64,000 nucleotides of DNA from Paenibacillus sp. FSL W8-0426 (lineage in GTDB: Bacteria > Bacillota > Bacilli > Paenibacillales > Paenibacillaceae). The DNA lies in the NCBI RefSeq assembly GCF_037969725.1, contig NZ_CP150203.1, forward strand, positions 946,001-1,010,000. The letters run 5' to 3'. Shown here piece after piece: positions 17,995 through 26,885 of the stretch (positions are counted from its first letter, which is position 1; every line of letters starts with the position of its first letter). Below the pieces are notes generated by a model, which worked only from the letters and a program-made list of their open reading frames with translations, was not told where the DNA came from and ran no database searches. The position numbers and the translations under genes were made by a program.

Positions 17995-18192
17995 GAAATC
18001 GTCATTCCCGCCGAAGATGCACAATTGAGCACAAAAAAACCATGTTGTATTCTATGAAAACAGGTCATAGGAATCATGGAAGCCAAAGAATAGTAATGTA
18101 AAATACATATTATAAAGGTAATAAATACCATAAAGAAAGCGGGATTAAGGAGTGAATTGATCCGTTACAAATTTGATAGGGAGAGGATGAAA

Positions 18193-19572
18193 ATGATGTT
18201 TACGAGACGTAAATTCGCATTAACTGTAATGTCTCTGGCCTTATCCGCAACGATGCTTGGAGGCGGGGCCTGGGGGCAAGCTCCGCAGGCAATGGCTGCA
18301 TCTGACCCGGGGATTGCCGTCAACGCGGTTTTAACGGACATGCCAGCCGAATTGAAATCGTCCATTGAATGGGTGTATACGAATCGCATGCTCAAGGAAA
18401 ACTCCGTCGGCCGAAAAAACTTGATCTATGACCAGATTTTCGCCGGGAAAGGAACGCTCAACTACGTCGTTCGCTGGCAATCGGCCAAAAACCTCACCTT
18501 GCAGCAGCGAAAAGACATCGAACGGATGCTTGGCCGCCAGATCAACAATTGGACCAAACACTTGCAGGGATACGATGGCTGGCCCTATGGAGAGATTGCT
18601 GTGAAAGTCGTCGGTTGGGCGGTCGCGAATCCAGCGCAGATTTTGGACAAACAATCCGGCGAGATCGTGTACACTACAACCACGGTAGACGAACTAAGCA
18701 AGTCCGATCCGCGAATTCCGGCGGCATTGCCGCACGCACCGAATGAATTGTCACGCTTCGAGCATTTCTCGAATCCGAATTATGCATATCCCGGCGGGCT
18801 GGACAAGCGTTTTGACATGTATTTGTGGGCAACGTCCAATTTCGGCGGTGGTGCCGGCGGTGACTGGGGGCAGCGCATGTCTGACGATTATATTCTAAGC
18901 ACGGTCAACCAGAACGAGATCCAGATTACCGAACACGAGATCGGACACGGTTTCGGCATGCCTGATTTCTACGAGCCGCAGGACCGCCCGCCAGGAGGTT
19001 TCCCGGTGCCGACCATCATGTGGGCAGGCAACTCTCCCACGATTACGAATTGGGATGTCTGGCTGTTGAGGTATACATGGAGTCAACTTAAAAAGGATAC
19101 GTCGCGGTTCCCGCTGGTACCGGCGGGAAATGAGCCTGTGAACGTAGCGAGCAATGCCAAGGTGTCTGCGTCTTATGTTTCACCCTGGGAAACGGTTGCA
19201 GCCCTAAATGATGGATATGATCCCTTGCATTCGAATGACCGGGCACATCCGGTATACGGCAACTGGCCGGAAACGGGTACGCAATGGGTGCAATACGATC
19301 TGGACCGTACGTATACCCTCAGCCGAAGTGATGTGTATTGGTTCAAGGATCATGGCGGCATCGATGTGCCTCGTTCGTACAGTATCCAATATTGGGACGG
19401 GAACGTATGGCGCGACGTGCAAAATGCCCAAGGCTTGGGTACGAATGCGGATGCATACAACACAACGACGTTTAGTCCAGTGAGCACGACGAAGATCAGG
19501 CTTCAAATCTCGGCGAACGCTCCGGCTTCTACCGGTATTTTGGAGTGGAAGGTCCTGGGGACGGCCCAATAA
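18193..19572 (+). CDS. secreted metzincin-like protein with C-terminal discoidin domain
   Basis: The ATG at 18193 (MMFTRRKFALTVMSLAL) is preferred because GGGAGAGG lies 6 nt upstream; earlier starts at 18157 or 18187 have no proper spacing. A signal peptide ends near AMAASD (about residue 37). The middle of the protein contains EHEIGHGFGMPDFYE, an HExxHxxGxxD zinc-binding signature of the metzincin clan, so a secreted metalloprotease is likely. Residues about 325-460 form an F5/8 type C (discoidin, CBM32-like) sugar-binding domain (VNVASNAKVSASY to ILEWKVLG). The intron lies just upstream. The catalytic function is inferred from the motif. Confidence 0.78.
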   Translation: MMFTRRKFALTVMSLALSATMLGGGAWGQAPQAMAASDPGIAVNAVLTDMPAELKSSIEWVYTNRMLKENSVGRKNLIYDQIFAGKGTLNYVVRWQSAKNLTLQQRKDIERMLGRQINNWTKHLQGYDGWPYGEIAVKVVGWAVANPAQILDKQSGEIVYTTTTVDELSKSDPRIPAALPHAPNELSRFEHFSNPNYAYPGGLDKRFDMYLWATSNFGGGAGGDWGQRMSDDYILSTVNQNEIQITEHEIGHGFGMPDFYEPQDRPPGGFPVPTIMWAGNSPTITNWDVWLLRYTWSQLKKDTSRFPLVPAGNEPVNVASNAKVSASYVSPWETVAALNDGYDPLHSNDRAHPVYGNWPETGTQWVQYDLDRTYTLSRSDVYWFKDHGGIDVPRSYSIQYWDGNVWRDVQNAQGLGTNADAYNTTTFSPVSTTKIRLQISANAPASTGILEWKVLGTAQ

Positions 19573-19608
19573 TGCAATCCTGAATGATATGATTGGATAA
19601 GCCGAAGA

Positions 19609-19650
19609 GCGGCTGTGCAGTAACGGTTGCGTGCTGTGCAGCCGTTTTTT
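19609..19650 (+). terminator. intrinsic terminator of the metzincin-like gene
   Basis: CGGCTGTGCAG pairs with CTGTGCAGCCG (two G-U pairs), followed by TTTTTT. Confidence 0.82.
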
Positions 19651-19691
19651 GCAGGGAAACCACCATTTTTGAAAATCCACGGATCAGGCAG

Positions 19692-20735
19692 CTAGTTTCG
19701 CTGCTCCTGAATGTATTTTCGATATAGTGCAGGTGTGATTTCTTCGTATTTTTTGAATGTTTTGATAAAATACCCGGATTCGTTGAATCCCAATTCGTCG
19801 CTGATTTGGGCGATTGGCATGTCGGTGACCTCAAGCAGCTGTTTAGCCCAATTGATTTTGAGGCGCGCCGCGTAGCTGCTGAAATTTTCGCCAGTTTCCT
19901 TGGCGAACAGTCGGCTGAAATAGCTTGGGCTCAGATGGCAGAGCTCGGCTGCTTTTTTGAGCGTCAGTTGTTCGTTTTTGTGGCTATGCATGAAGTCCAG
20001 CGCCGGTTGAAGGGCCGGGCTCGTGATGTCCACTGCTTTGGGACTGCTGCTCAAGTAAGCGTCAGCGATGGCATTGGTCATTTCCCGTTTGATCGATTCG
20101 ATGTTCCGAATGGAGTAGCCGGGCAAAATGGTGGATAGGTTCAGCGACTCCTGCGTTCCGGATGCGGATGCCCTTTCGAACAATTCGACCAGCAGGTTTT
20201 TGTTCAGGGCTTCCTCCACGATGTAATTGCACAACAGAGACAACATATTGGAAATTTTGACGATCTCTTCGTAGGTCATGACCGGCAGCTGATCGTATTG
20301 TTCGCTTAATTCCGCGAGTTTGCGTTCATGCAGCCCGGGGTTCTGGGGGGAGACGATTTGTTCCAGGTCACGTGCGCTCTCGGGATTGGACAGCTTCACC
20401 TGTCCAGCCATGACCGCGCCGATGTATTTGCCATCAATCGTAATCGGAATCGCAATGTCGATGATATTGAAATGGCATGAATAGACGTAAGGCTCGTTCA
20501 ACCGAACTGCTTCCAGGCCGCCGCGCGAGTCGCATTTTTGGCAGTAGGGCAGCAGTTCGGGATCTTGGCGTACGCTCTGGCAGAACGATTGGCAGCTGCT
20601 GTGGCCTGTAACGGGATTGCCTTTGTAGTCCACGGTCAGGATGGCCAGCTTGGTGACGGTGGCGAGCGAGTCCTGCAATCGCTTCCACTTATCGAGGTCG
20701 AGTATTTTGTTAATGTGCAAGTATTCCTTGATCAT
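19692..20735 (-). CDS. PocR-AraC transcriptional regulator of glycerol/DHA genes
   Basis: This 347-residue protein combines a PocR ligand-sensor domain (about 10-170: LATVTKLAILTVDYKGNPVT, the Cys-rich CQSFCQSVRQDPELLPYCQKC and GGLEAVR) with a C-terminal AraC double HTH (about 245-345: LTLKKAAELCHLSPSYFSRLFAKE). PocR domains sense short hydrocarbon derivatives such as 1,2- or 1,3-propanediol and glycerol. It is divergent from the gldA-dhaKL genes, so it most likely activates them. GGAGG lies 9 nt before the ATG. Confidence 0.85.
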   Translation of the reverse strand: MIKEYLHINKILDLDKWKRLQDSLATVTKLAILTVDYKGNPVTGHSSCQSFCQSVRQDPELLPYCQKCDSRGGLEAVRLNEPYVYSCHFNIIDIAIPITIDGKYIGAVMAGQVKLSNPESARDLEQIVSPQNPGLHERKLAELSEQYDQLPVMTYEEIVKISNMLSLLCNYIVEEALNKNLLVELFERASASGTQESLNLSTILPGYSIRNIESIKREMTNAIADAYLSSSPKAVDITSPALQPALDFMHSHKNEQLTLKKAAELCHLSPSYFSRLFAKETGENFSSYAARLKINWAKQLLEVTDMPIAQISDELGFNESGYFIKTFKKYEEITPALYRKYIQEQRN

Positions 20736-21067
20736 GGCGGCATGCCTCCATCGTTCACAGATTAACCGAGCCTTGGGCTGAATTCATATTAAAAAACAAC
20801 TGAAAGGGTAATGTATATTAGGCGCCTTTTGTAATGAACACGCTCGAGGCAAAGATACACCTTCGCATGACAATAACATACCATCTTTCCGGCAGAAAGC
20901 AAAAAATTACGATTGCAAATTATAATTATTTGTTATCAAATTCCACTGTCAGTGCGATGCCCCTGTTATATATTGATAGTACAAGCCGGTCATTCAAATT
21001 TAAAATGTTATAACGTTCATGCGATGAAATATCAGCCATTCGAGTTATCCATAGGAGGTTTTTCGTG

Positions 21068-22207
21068 ATGAGAAAAGCATTTATCAGCCCGACCAAATAC
21101 GTGCAAGGTGAAGATGAGCTGTTGAACTTGGGGTATTTCGTGAAATCCTTTGGCGACTCCGCCTTGTTAATCGGTCATCCCGACGATGTCGCGCGCGTAA
21201 AGGAAAAATTGGATGCCACGGCAGCCAAGTTCGATATTACTTTTGTTGAAAGCGGTTTTAAAGGGGAGTGTTCCCGTCAAGAGGTGGCTCGGTTGCAGGA
21301 CATCGCTCGTGAGCAAAAATGTACCTGCACGATCGGCCTCGGCGGAGGCAAAGCGATCGATGCGGCCAAATGCGTGGCTGAAGGCGAAGCCTTGATCATC
21401 TGTCCGACGATTGCGGCCACGGATGCGCCAACGAGCCATTCTGCCGTATTGTACACGCCGGATGGCGCGTTCGACGATTACGCGTATTTCAAACAAAACC
21501 CAAGCGTGGTGTTGGTGGACACAACCGTCATCGCCAATGCGCCGACGCGATTCCTCGTTTCCGGCATGGGCGACGCGCTGTCCACGTACTTTGAAGCGAG
21601 AGCTACGGCGAAATCTTATTCGCGCGTCAATGCCAGCTTGCCGATGGGCGCACGCGAAGGACTGACGCCGCCTGCATTCGGCACCAACGCAGCGCTGGCG
21701 CTGGCGAAGCTGTGCTACGAAATGCTTCTTCGCGACGGGGTAAAAGCGAAGGCCGCCTCCGACAGCAACATGGTTACTCAGGCGCTGGAGAACATCGTGG
21801 AAACGAACATTTTGCTGTCCGGGCTCGGATTCGAGAGCGGCGGCTTGGCTGCGGCCCATGCGATCCACGACGGATTAACCATTCTGGAGGGCACGCATCA
21901 TTATTTCCACGGCGAAAAAGTGGCCTTCGGCACGATCGCGCAGCTCGTATTGGAAAACGCGCCGACCGAGGAACTGAACGAAGTACTCGACTTTTGCCTG
22001 GATGTGGGCCTGCCCGTAAGCCTGGCCGACATCGGCGTAGAGACGATTACGCAGGAAGAACTGCTGGAAGTCGCCGAAAAGGCATGCATTCCGGAAGAGT
22101 CCATCCATGCCATGCCGTTCCCGTTCACGGTGGCCGAGGTGGCCGGGGCGATTGCAACGGCGGACCGGATCGGTCGTGAATACAAAGCGCGCCGGGAGGC
22201 GAAATAA
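21068..22207 (+). CDS. gldA: glycerol dehydrogenase
   Basis: This 379-residue iron/zinc-type polyol dehydrogenase oxidises glycerol to dihydroxyacetone with NAD. GGAGG precedes ATG 21068 by 9 nt. Family marks are MRKAFISPTKYVQGEDEL, the NAD-binding GLGGGKAIDAAKCVA, the metal-binding Asp in GMGDALSTYFEA, and the histidines in AHAIHDGL and HGEKVAFGTIAQ. It ends directly before the DHA kinase gene (no gap), giving a two-step glycerol to dihydroxyacetone-phosphate route. The PocR-AraC gene upstream is the likely regulator. Confidence 0.93.
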   Translation: MRKAFISPTKYVQGEDELLNLGYFVKSFGDSALLIGHPDDVARVKEKLDATAAKFDITFVESGFKGECSRQEVARLQDIAREQKCTCTIGLGGGKAIDAAKCVAEGEALIICPTIAATDAPTSHSAVLYTPDGAFDDYAYFKQNPSVVLVDTTVIANAPTRFLVSGMGDALSTYFEARATAKSYSRVNASLPMGAREGLTPPAFGTNAALALAKLCYEMLLRDGVKAKAASDSNMVTQALENIVETNILLSGLGFESGGLAAAHAIHDGLTILEGTHHYFHGEKVAFGTIAQLVLENAPTEELNEVLDFCLDVGLPVSLADIGVETITQEELLEVAEKACIPEESIHAMPFPFTVAEVAGAIATADRIGREYKARREAK

Positions 22208-23983
22208 ATGAAAAAAATTATCAATCAAGCCGAAAACGTCGTGCTGGAAATGTGCAGCGGGATCGCGCTGGCGCATCCGGAGCTTGAATTTTTGCCAAAG
22301 TACAAAGTGATCAAACGCAGAGAAGTTCAGGCGGACAAGGTCAGCCTGATCAGCGGCGGCGGCAGCGGTCATGAACCGGCACACGCCGGTTACGTGGGCA
22401 AGGGCATGTTGGATGCGGCCGTTTGCGGCGACGTGTTTGCCTCCCCGTCCCAGATTCAGGTGTACCAGGCGATCAAAGCGACGGCAGGCAGCAAGGGTAC
22501 GCTTCTGATCATCAAAAACTACAGCGGCGACATGATGAATTTCAAAAACGCGGCCCACCTTGCCGAAGAAGACGGCATCGAAGTGCAGTACGTGAAGGTC
22601 GAGGACGACATTGCCGTACAGGATAGCTTGTACACGGTAGGACGACGCGGCGTGGCCGGCACGGTGCTCGTTCATAAAATCGCCGGGGCGGCGGCAGAAT
22701 TGGGACGCAGTCTGGCCGAAGTGAAAGCGGTGGCCGAGCGCGCGGCGGCAAACGTGCGCAGCATCGGGTTTGCGTTTACGTCCTGCACGGTGCCTGCCAA
22801 AGGCACGCCGACGTTCGAGATTGCCGAGGACGAGATGGAATACGGCGTAGGCATTCACGGCGAGCCTGGCATTCGGCGCGAGAAAATCGCGACGGCGGAT
22901 GAATTGGCAGGCCGAATGGTCGGCGCACTGCTGGCAGACTTGAAGCTGGATGCCGGAGAACCGGCGGAAATTGCGGTGCTCGTCAACGGTTTTGGGGCAA
23001 CGCCGCTGCAGGAACTGTACCTGCTGAACAATGCGGTGCAGCGGGAATTGGCAGGACACCCGGCGCTGAAGGTTGCAGCAGCGTTTGTGGGCAACTACAT
23101 GACCAGTATCGACATGGCCGGCGCTTCCCTTACGATTCTGAAGCTGGACGAGGAGCTGAAGTCGCTGCTGTTTGAGGAGAGCGAAGCGCCTGCATTCAAG
23201 GTGTCCGGTCCTCCCGCAGCGCCGGTTGTCTATACGGACGTGTTGGAATCTGCTGGGGGCTCTGGTGCAGAGACTAAGGTTTCCTTTGGGGTCCAGACCT
23301 CCGATGAAGCGGCCGTGATTCGAAACGAACGTTTTACGTTGGACAACGTCGTCTATTTGATCGACAAGATGAGCGAAATCATCATTCGAAACGAAGTACC
23401 GTTCTGCGAGCTCGACTCTCATGCCGGGGACGGCGACTTTGGCATGAGCGTGGCGAAAGGCTTCCGGCAGCTCAAGCGGGAATGGAGCCATATCGTGGGG
23501 GAGGAAAAGAAGGATATCGGCTCCTTCCTGGATGCATGCTCGCTCGTCATTATGGAACACTGCGGCGGTGCTTCCGGACCGATCTGGGGATCGGCATTCC
23601 GGGCGGCAGGCAAGGCCGTGGGCGACAAACTGGAACTGAGCGTTTCCGATTTCGCTGAAATGATGCAGGCTGCGGTCAAAGGCATTCAATCCACCGGCGA
23701 ACGCTCCTTCGGTCGCGGCGCGGTCGTCGGCGACAAAACGCTGATCGACGCGCTGGTGCCTTGCGCCGATGCCTGGACGCAGAGCGCTCGGTCCGGCGAT
23801 GACTTCAAGACCGCGTTTGCCAAAGGCGCGGCAGCAGCCGTGGACGGCGCGAAGAAAACCGAAGACATCGTTGCGCGCATGGGCCGTGCCGGTACCGTAG
23901 GCGATCGCAGCTTGGGCTATCCTGATGCGGGGGCGTATGCGCTCGGCGTCATTTTCACGGAACTGTCCGAGGCGCTTAAATAA
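22208..23983 (+). CDS. dihydroxyacetone kinase, single-chain DhaK-DhaL fusion
   Basis: This 591-residue protein starts directly at the gldA stop. Residues 1-330 are the DhaK substrate domain (LISGGGSGHEPAHAGYVGKGM, and GIHGEPGI with the histidine that binds DHA covalently). A linker of about 45 residues leads to a DhaL ATP-binding domain (about 385-590) with ELDSHAGDGDFGMSVAKGF and HCGGASGPIWGSAFRAAG. Fused kinases of this form are normally ATP-dependent, and no dhaM PTS subunit is nearby, which supports ATP rather than phosphoenolpyruvate as donor. It phosphorylates the dihydroxyacetone made by GldA. Confidence 0.92.
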   Translation: MKKIINQAENVVLEMCSGIALAHPELEFLPKYKVIKRREVQADKVSLISGGGSGHEPAHAGYVGKGMLDAAVCGDVFASPSQIQVYQAIKATAGSKGTLLIIKNYSGDMMNFKNAAHLAEEDGIEVQYVKVEDDIAVQDSLYTVGRRGVAGTVLVHKIAGAAAELGRSLAEVKAVAERAAANVRSIGFAFTSCTVPAKGTPTFEIAEDEMEYGVGIHGEPGIRREKIATADELAGRMVGALLADLKLDAGEPAEIAVLVNGFGATPLQELYLLNNAVQRELAGHPALKVAAAFVGNYMTSIDMAGASLTILKLDEELKSLLFEESEAPAFKVSGPPAAPVVYTDVLESAGGSGAETKVSFGVQTSDEAAVIRNERFTLDNVVYLIDKMSEIIIRNEVPFCELDSHAGDGDFGMSVAKGFRQLKREWSHIVGEEKKDIGSFLDACSLVIMEHCGGASGPIWGSAFRAAGKAVGDKLELSVSDFAEMMQAAVKGIQSTGERSFGRGAVVGDKTLIDALVPCADAWTQSARSGDDFKTAFAKGAAAAVDGAKKTEDIVARMGRAGTVGDRSLGYPDAGAYALGVIFTELSEALK

Positions 23984-24023
23984 CGAATACAACATCGGTA
24001 CGTTATTAACGAAACCGGGTAAG

Positions 24024-24058
24024 ACCGTTCTGCATATGGACATGCAGAGCGGTTTTTT
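24024..24058 (+). terminator. intrinsic terminator of gldA-dhaKL
   Basis: ACCGTTCTGCAT pairs with ATGCAGAGCGGT, followed by TTTTTT. Confidence 0.88.
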
Positions 24059-24188
24059 GCCGTCTTTTTCTCCTGAAATTGGCATGAGGGAATGCAATAG
24101 TGTAATCTTAGTTTAATGTAATTAAGCGAAGGATATTACGCAACATACACATATAGCCCACGTTGAACGAGAAGGGACAGAAGAGACG

Positions 24189-25364
24189 ATGACGCACAAA
24201 TTATATTATGACTCTGCATACACACGGGAGTGGCATACGCGCATTACAGGCAAAATGGACAAAGAGGACGGACTCTACGTGACGCTGGCCGAGACGGCGT
24301 TTTATCCGCACGGTGGCGGTCAGCCTTGCGATCTGGGACAAATCGGCGGAGTTGACGTCCTGGACGTCATTTCCGAAGGGGATGAGGTTTGGCACAAGGT
24401 GGAGCGTGCACTTGAGCAAGAGGAAGTGGATTGCCGGATCGATTGGGAGCGCCGGTTCGATCATATGCAGCATCATACCGGTCAGCATCTGCTGTCTGCC
24501 GTTACGTTGAAGCTGGCGGACGCAATGACGCTCAGCTTCCATCTTGGTACGGACTATGCCACGATCGACGTCGATTCGGCCGAACTGGGAACCGAGCAGA
24601 TTGCCGCCATCGAGCTCGAGGCCAATACGCAAATTTACCGCAATGCCCGCATCGCCGCTTCGTGGGTTACGGCAGAGGAAGCGGCGAGATTGCCGCTCGT
24701 CAAACAACCGTCGGTGACGGAGAACATTCGCATCGTGGAGATGGAGGGCGTGGAATACAATGCCTGCGGCGGAACGCATGTCGCATCCACGGGCGAGATC
24801 GGCATCATCAAAATTTTGAAAACAGAGCGCGTGAAGGGCAGTACCCGCATCTATTTCAAATGCGGCTTCCGGGCGCTCGAAGAATTCGGCGCCGTGCAGC
24901 GCGTAACCCAAGCGATCTCCGCGAAGCTGAAGACGGGCAGGGACGAGCTGCTGGAACGTTTGGACAAGCTGGAAGCGGAGCAGAAGCAGCTTCAGGCCGA
25001 AATATCCGCGGTCAAAGCCGCGAATGATACATATTTTGCCCAGGAACTGCTCGCACAGCGTCAAGGGTTGATCATCGCGCAAGTGTTTGAGGACAAATCC
25101 GTCAAAGACATGCAAAGCCTGGCGACCAAGCTGACCGCCGAGCATGAAGGCATCGTGCTGTTTGTTTCGCGTTCCGAGGCCAAGGTTGTGCTCGCGCAGA
25201 AGGGTCAGCCGCATTGGGCGTGCGGAGCCTTTTTCAAAGGCAACCTGGGTGCGTATCAGGGCAAGGGCGGCGGCAGTGACAGCATAGCTCAGGCGGGATT
25301 CCCAAGCGTCGATGAGGCGCTTGCCTTCTTTGAATTCACCCGAGACCAATTGGGACACCATTGA
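24189..25364 (+). CDS. alanyl-tRNA editing protein (AlaX-type with DHHA1 domain)
   Basis: This 391-residue stand-alone trans-editing factor resembles the C-terminal half of alanyl-tRNA synthetase. It carries the zinc/editing motifs HHTGQHLLSAV and CGGTHVASTGEIG, an N-terminal Ala-RS-like barrel (YYDSAYTREWHTRI, AFYPHGGGQPCDLG), a coiled linker (LLERLDKLEAEQKQLQAEI) and a C-terminal DHHA1 domain (GGGSDSIAQAGF). It hydrolyses Ser- or Gly-mischarged tRNA-Ala in the cytoplasm. It is a single-gene unit with its own terminator. Confidence 0.9.
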   Translation: MTHKLYYDSAYTREWHTRITGKMDKEDGLYVTLAETAFYPHGGGQPCDLGQIGGVDVLDVISEGDEVWHKVERALEQEEVDCRIDWERRFDHMQHHTGQHLLSAVTLKLADAMTLSFHLGTDYATIDVDSAELGTEQIAAIELEANTQIYRNARIAASWVTAEEAARLPLVKQPSVTENIRIVEMEGVEYNACGGTHVASTGEIGIIKILKTERVKGSTRIYFKCGFRALEEFGAVQRVTQAISAKLKTGRDELLERLDKLEAEQKQLQAEISAVKAANDTYFAQELLAQRQGLIIAQVFEDKSVKDMQSLATKLTAEHEGIVLFVSRSEAKVVLAQKGQPHWACGAFFKGNLGAYQGKGGGSDSIAQAGFPSVDEALAFFEFTRDQLGHH

Positions 25365-25406
25365 GGCATAAAGGATATCAGGCAATAAACAGCATGGCAA
25401 CTCGGG

Positions 25407-25432
25407 CACGCCACATCGTGGCGTGTTTTTTG
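25407..25432 (+). terminator. intrinsic terminator of alaX
   Basis: CACGCCAC-atc-GTGGCGTG is followed by TTTTTT. Confidence 0.88.
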
Positions 25433-25525
25433 CGCATCCATGGCTAGCAAGAATACTTCATCCTTCCCTCTGAGGCGTATGGTATACTCGTCCCTAGAAG
25501 ATTTTACCTCAAGGAGGGTGATCCC

Positions 25526-26830
25526 ATGGCGGAACGAATTCCGTGCGCAAGGGAAGGATGCGGCAATACCGTTTTACCGGCCACGGCGGCCAAAACCGGC
25601 GGCATTTGCATGCCGTGCAAGCAGGAGATTGAGCGGGAGGAACGTCGCAGGTACATCGAAGCAAATCGCCGGGACGTGAACCTGTACGAAGGTATTTCGG
25701 ATCCGGTGGAGATTCTGAGCATCATGCATACCGATCAGCCTCGCGATCCGTTGATTTATTACCTCCCTTATGAACGTTCGAAAGAGCAGGTATATCTGTC
25801 ATTGTCGGAACAAGAGCAGCTTCGCATGGCTGACCTTGCAATGGAAATGATCCAGGACGGTGATGGGGATACGGGGACGGAAATCCTGACGCTGCTATCG
25901 GGATATCACGATCTGCCCCTTACGGCATATTTGCCGGAATTGCTGGAATATGAAGTATATTATCCGGCCATATTGTTCCGAAGCGCGTCACCTTCGCTTC
26001 GGGATCAGCTGTTGCGAGAGGTCGAGACGGACGACGAGCACCGCAATCATTTGCTGCTGATGCTGGCTTATATCGGGGATGAGCGGGTTGTGCGGCAGTT
26101 CCGGGAATGGAGGCAGTCGCCGCCGGCGTGGAGAGATCGGCTGCATGTGCCTCCGGAGCATTATGCGATGGAAGGGGGCTGGGAGCTGACGGCCGAAGGA
26201 ACGCGCAGAGATTTGTTTATCCAGCCGAGTTATGCTTTGTTTCGTGTACGGGAGCAGGGGAACGCGGCTGCTTTCGAACACGGCGGCCCTGTGCGGATGT
26301 TGGCGGTTAACTCGGCATGCTGTCCGTGGTGTAACGGGCCGTTAACCACGTTGATCGACCTGGATGCGGGGCACCCGGCATTGGCCGGTCTTTCCTGGAA
26401 GGCGGATCGGTTTGCCGCTCGGACCTGTGTCGTTTGCAGTTGTTATGGAACAGTGTATATGGAGATCGACGAACAAGGCGAGCCGGTCTGGAGCGAACAT
26501 AATGTGATGCCGTACAGAGCGGGAGAGATGGACACGGATGATTATGATGGTTCATTCACTGCGGTAACGGACCAATTCCGAATCGCGCGGGAGCCCCGGC
26601 ATCCGTTTCATGGCAGCGAGTGGGCGATGGAACCTTCCTTGTCCCAGATCGGCGGCCATCCCGGCTGGGTACAGGACGCGGAATACCCGAATTGTCCCTG
26701 CTGCTCAGCTCGGATGAAGGCAGTCGGCCAGCTTGATTGGGGAATGGTCGAGGAGTACGGTGAAGGCATGTACTACATATTTGCCTGCGAGCCATGCGGA
26801 ATGACGGCTGTATCGTATCAGCAGAGTTAA
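25526..26830 (+). CDS. Cys-rich hypothetical protein, possibly DUF1963-like C-terminus
   Basis: This 434-residue cytoplasmic protein starts after CAAGGAGGGTGATC. It has an N-terminal zinc-finger-like segment (CAREGCGN, then CMPC), a helical, HEAT-like centre (about 90-215) and two further Cys pairs, CCPWCNGPL with CVVCSCYG, and CPCCSARM with CEPCGM. The C-terminal SQIGGHPGWVQDAEYPNCPCC and the later QLDWG resemble the end of DUF1963/YwqG proteins. These features suggest zinc binding and a scaffold or substrate-binding role. The function is unknown. Confidence 0.7.
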   Translation: MAERIPCAREGCGNTVLPATAAKTGGICMPCKQEIEREERRRYIEANRRDVNLYEGISDPVEILSIMHTDQPRDPLIYYLPYERSKEQVYLSLSEQEQLRMADLAMEMIQDGDGDTGTEILTLLSGYHDLPLTAYLPELLEYEVYYPAILFRSASPSLRDQLLREVETDDEHRNHLLLMLAYIGDERVVRQFREWRQSPPAWRDRLHVPPEHYAMEGGWELTAEGTRRDLFIQPSYALFRVREQGNAAAFEHGGPVRMLAVNSACCPWCNGPLTTLIDLDAGHPALAGLSWKADRFAARTCVVCSCYGTVYMEIDEQGEPVWSEHNVMPYRAGEMDTDDYDGSFTAVTDQFRIAREPRHPFHGSEWAMEPSLSQIGGHPGWVQDAEYPNCPCCSARMKAVGQLDWGMVEEYGEGMYYIFACEPCGMTAVSYQQS

Positions 26831-26885
26831 TTTGCGCGAATTTGGGAACATCAGCCTTTCAATGATGGGAGAGGACGAGCTTAAC

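Noticed and set aside
21875..24097. 740-codon open frame antisense to gldA-dhaKL
   Set aside because: It mirrors the codon bias of the GC-rich plus-strand genes, has no ribosome binding site and its sequence is Arg/His/Cys-rich without domain motifs.
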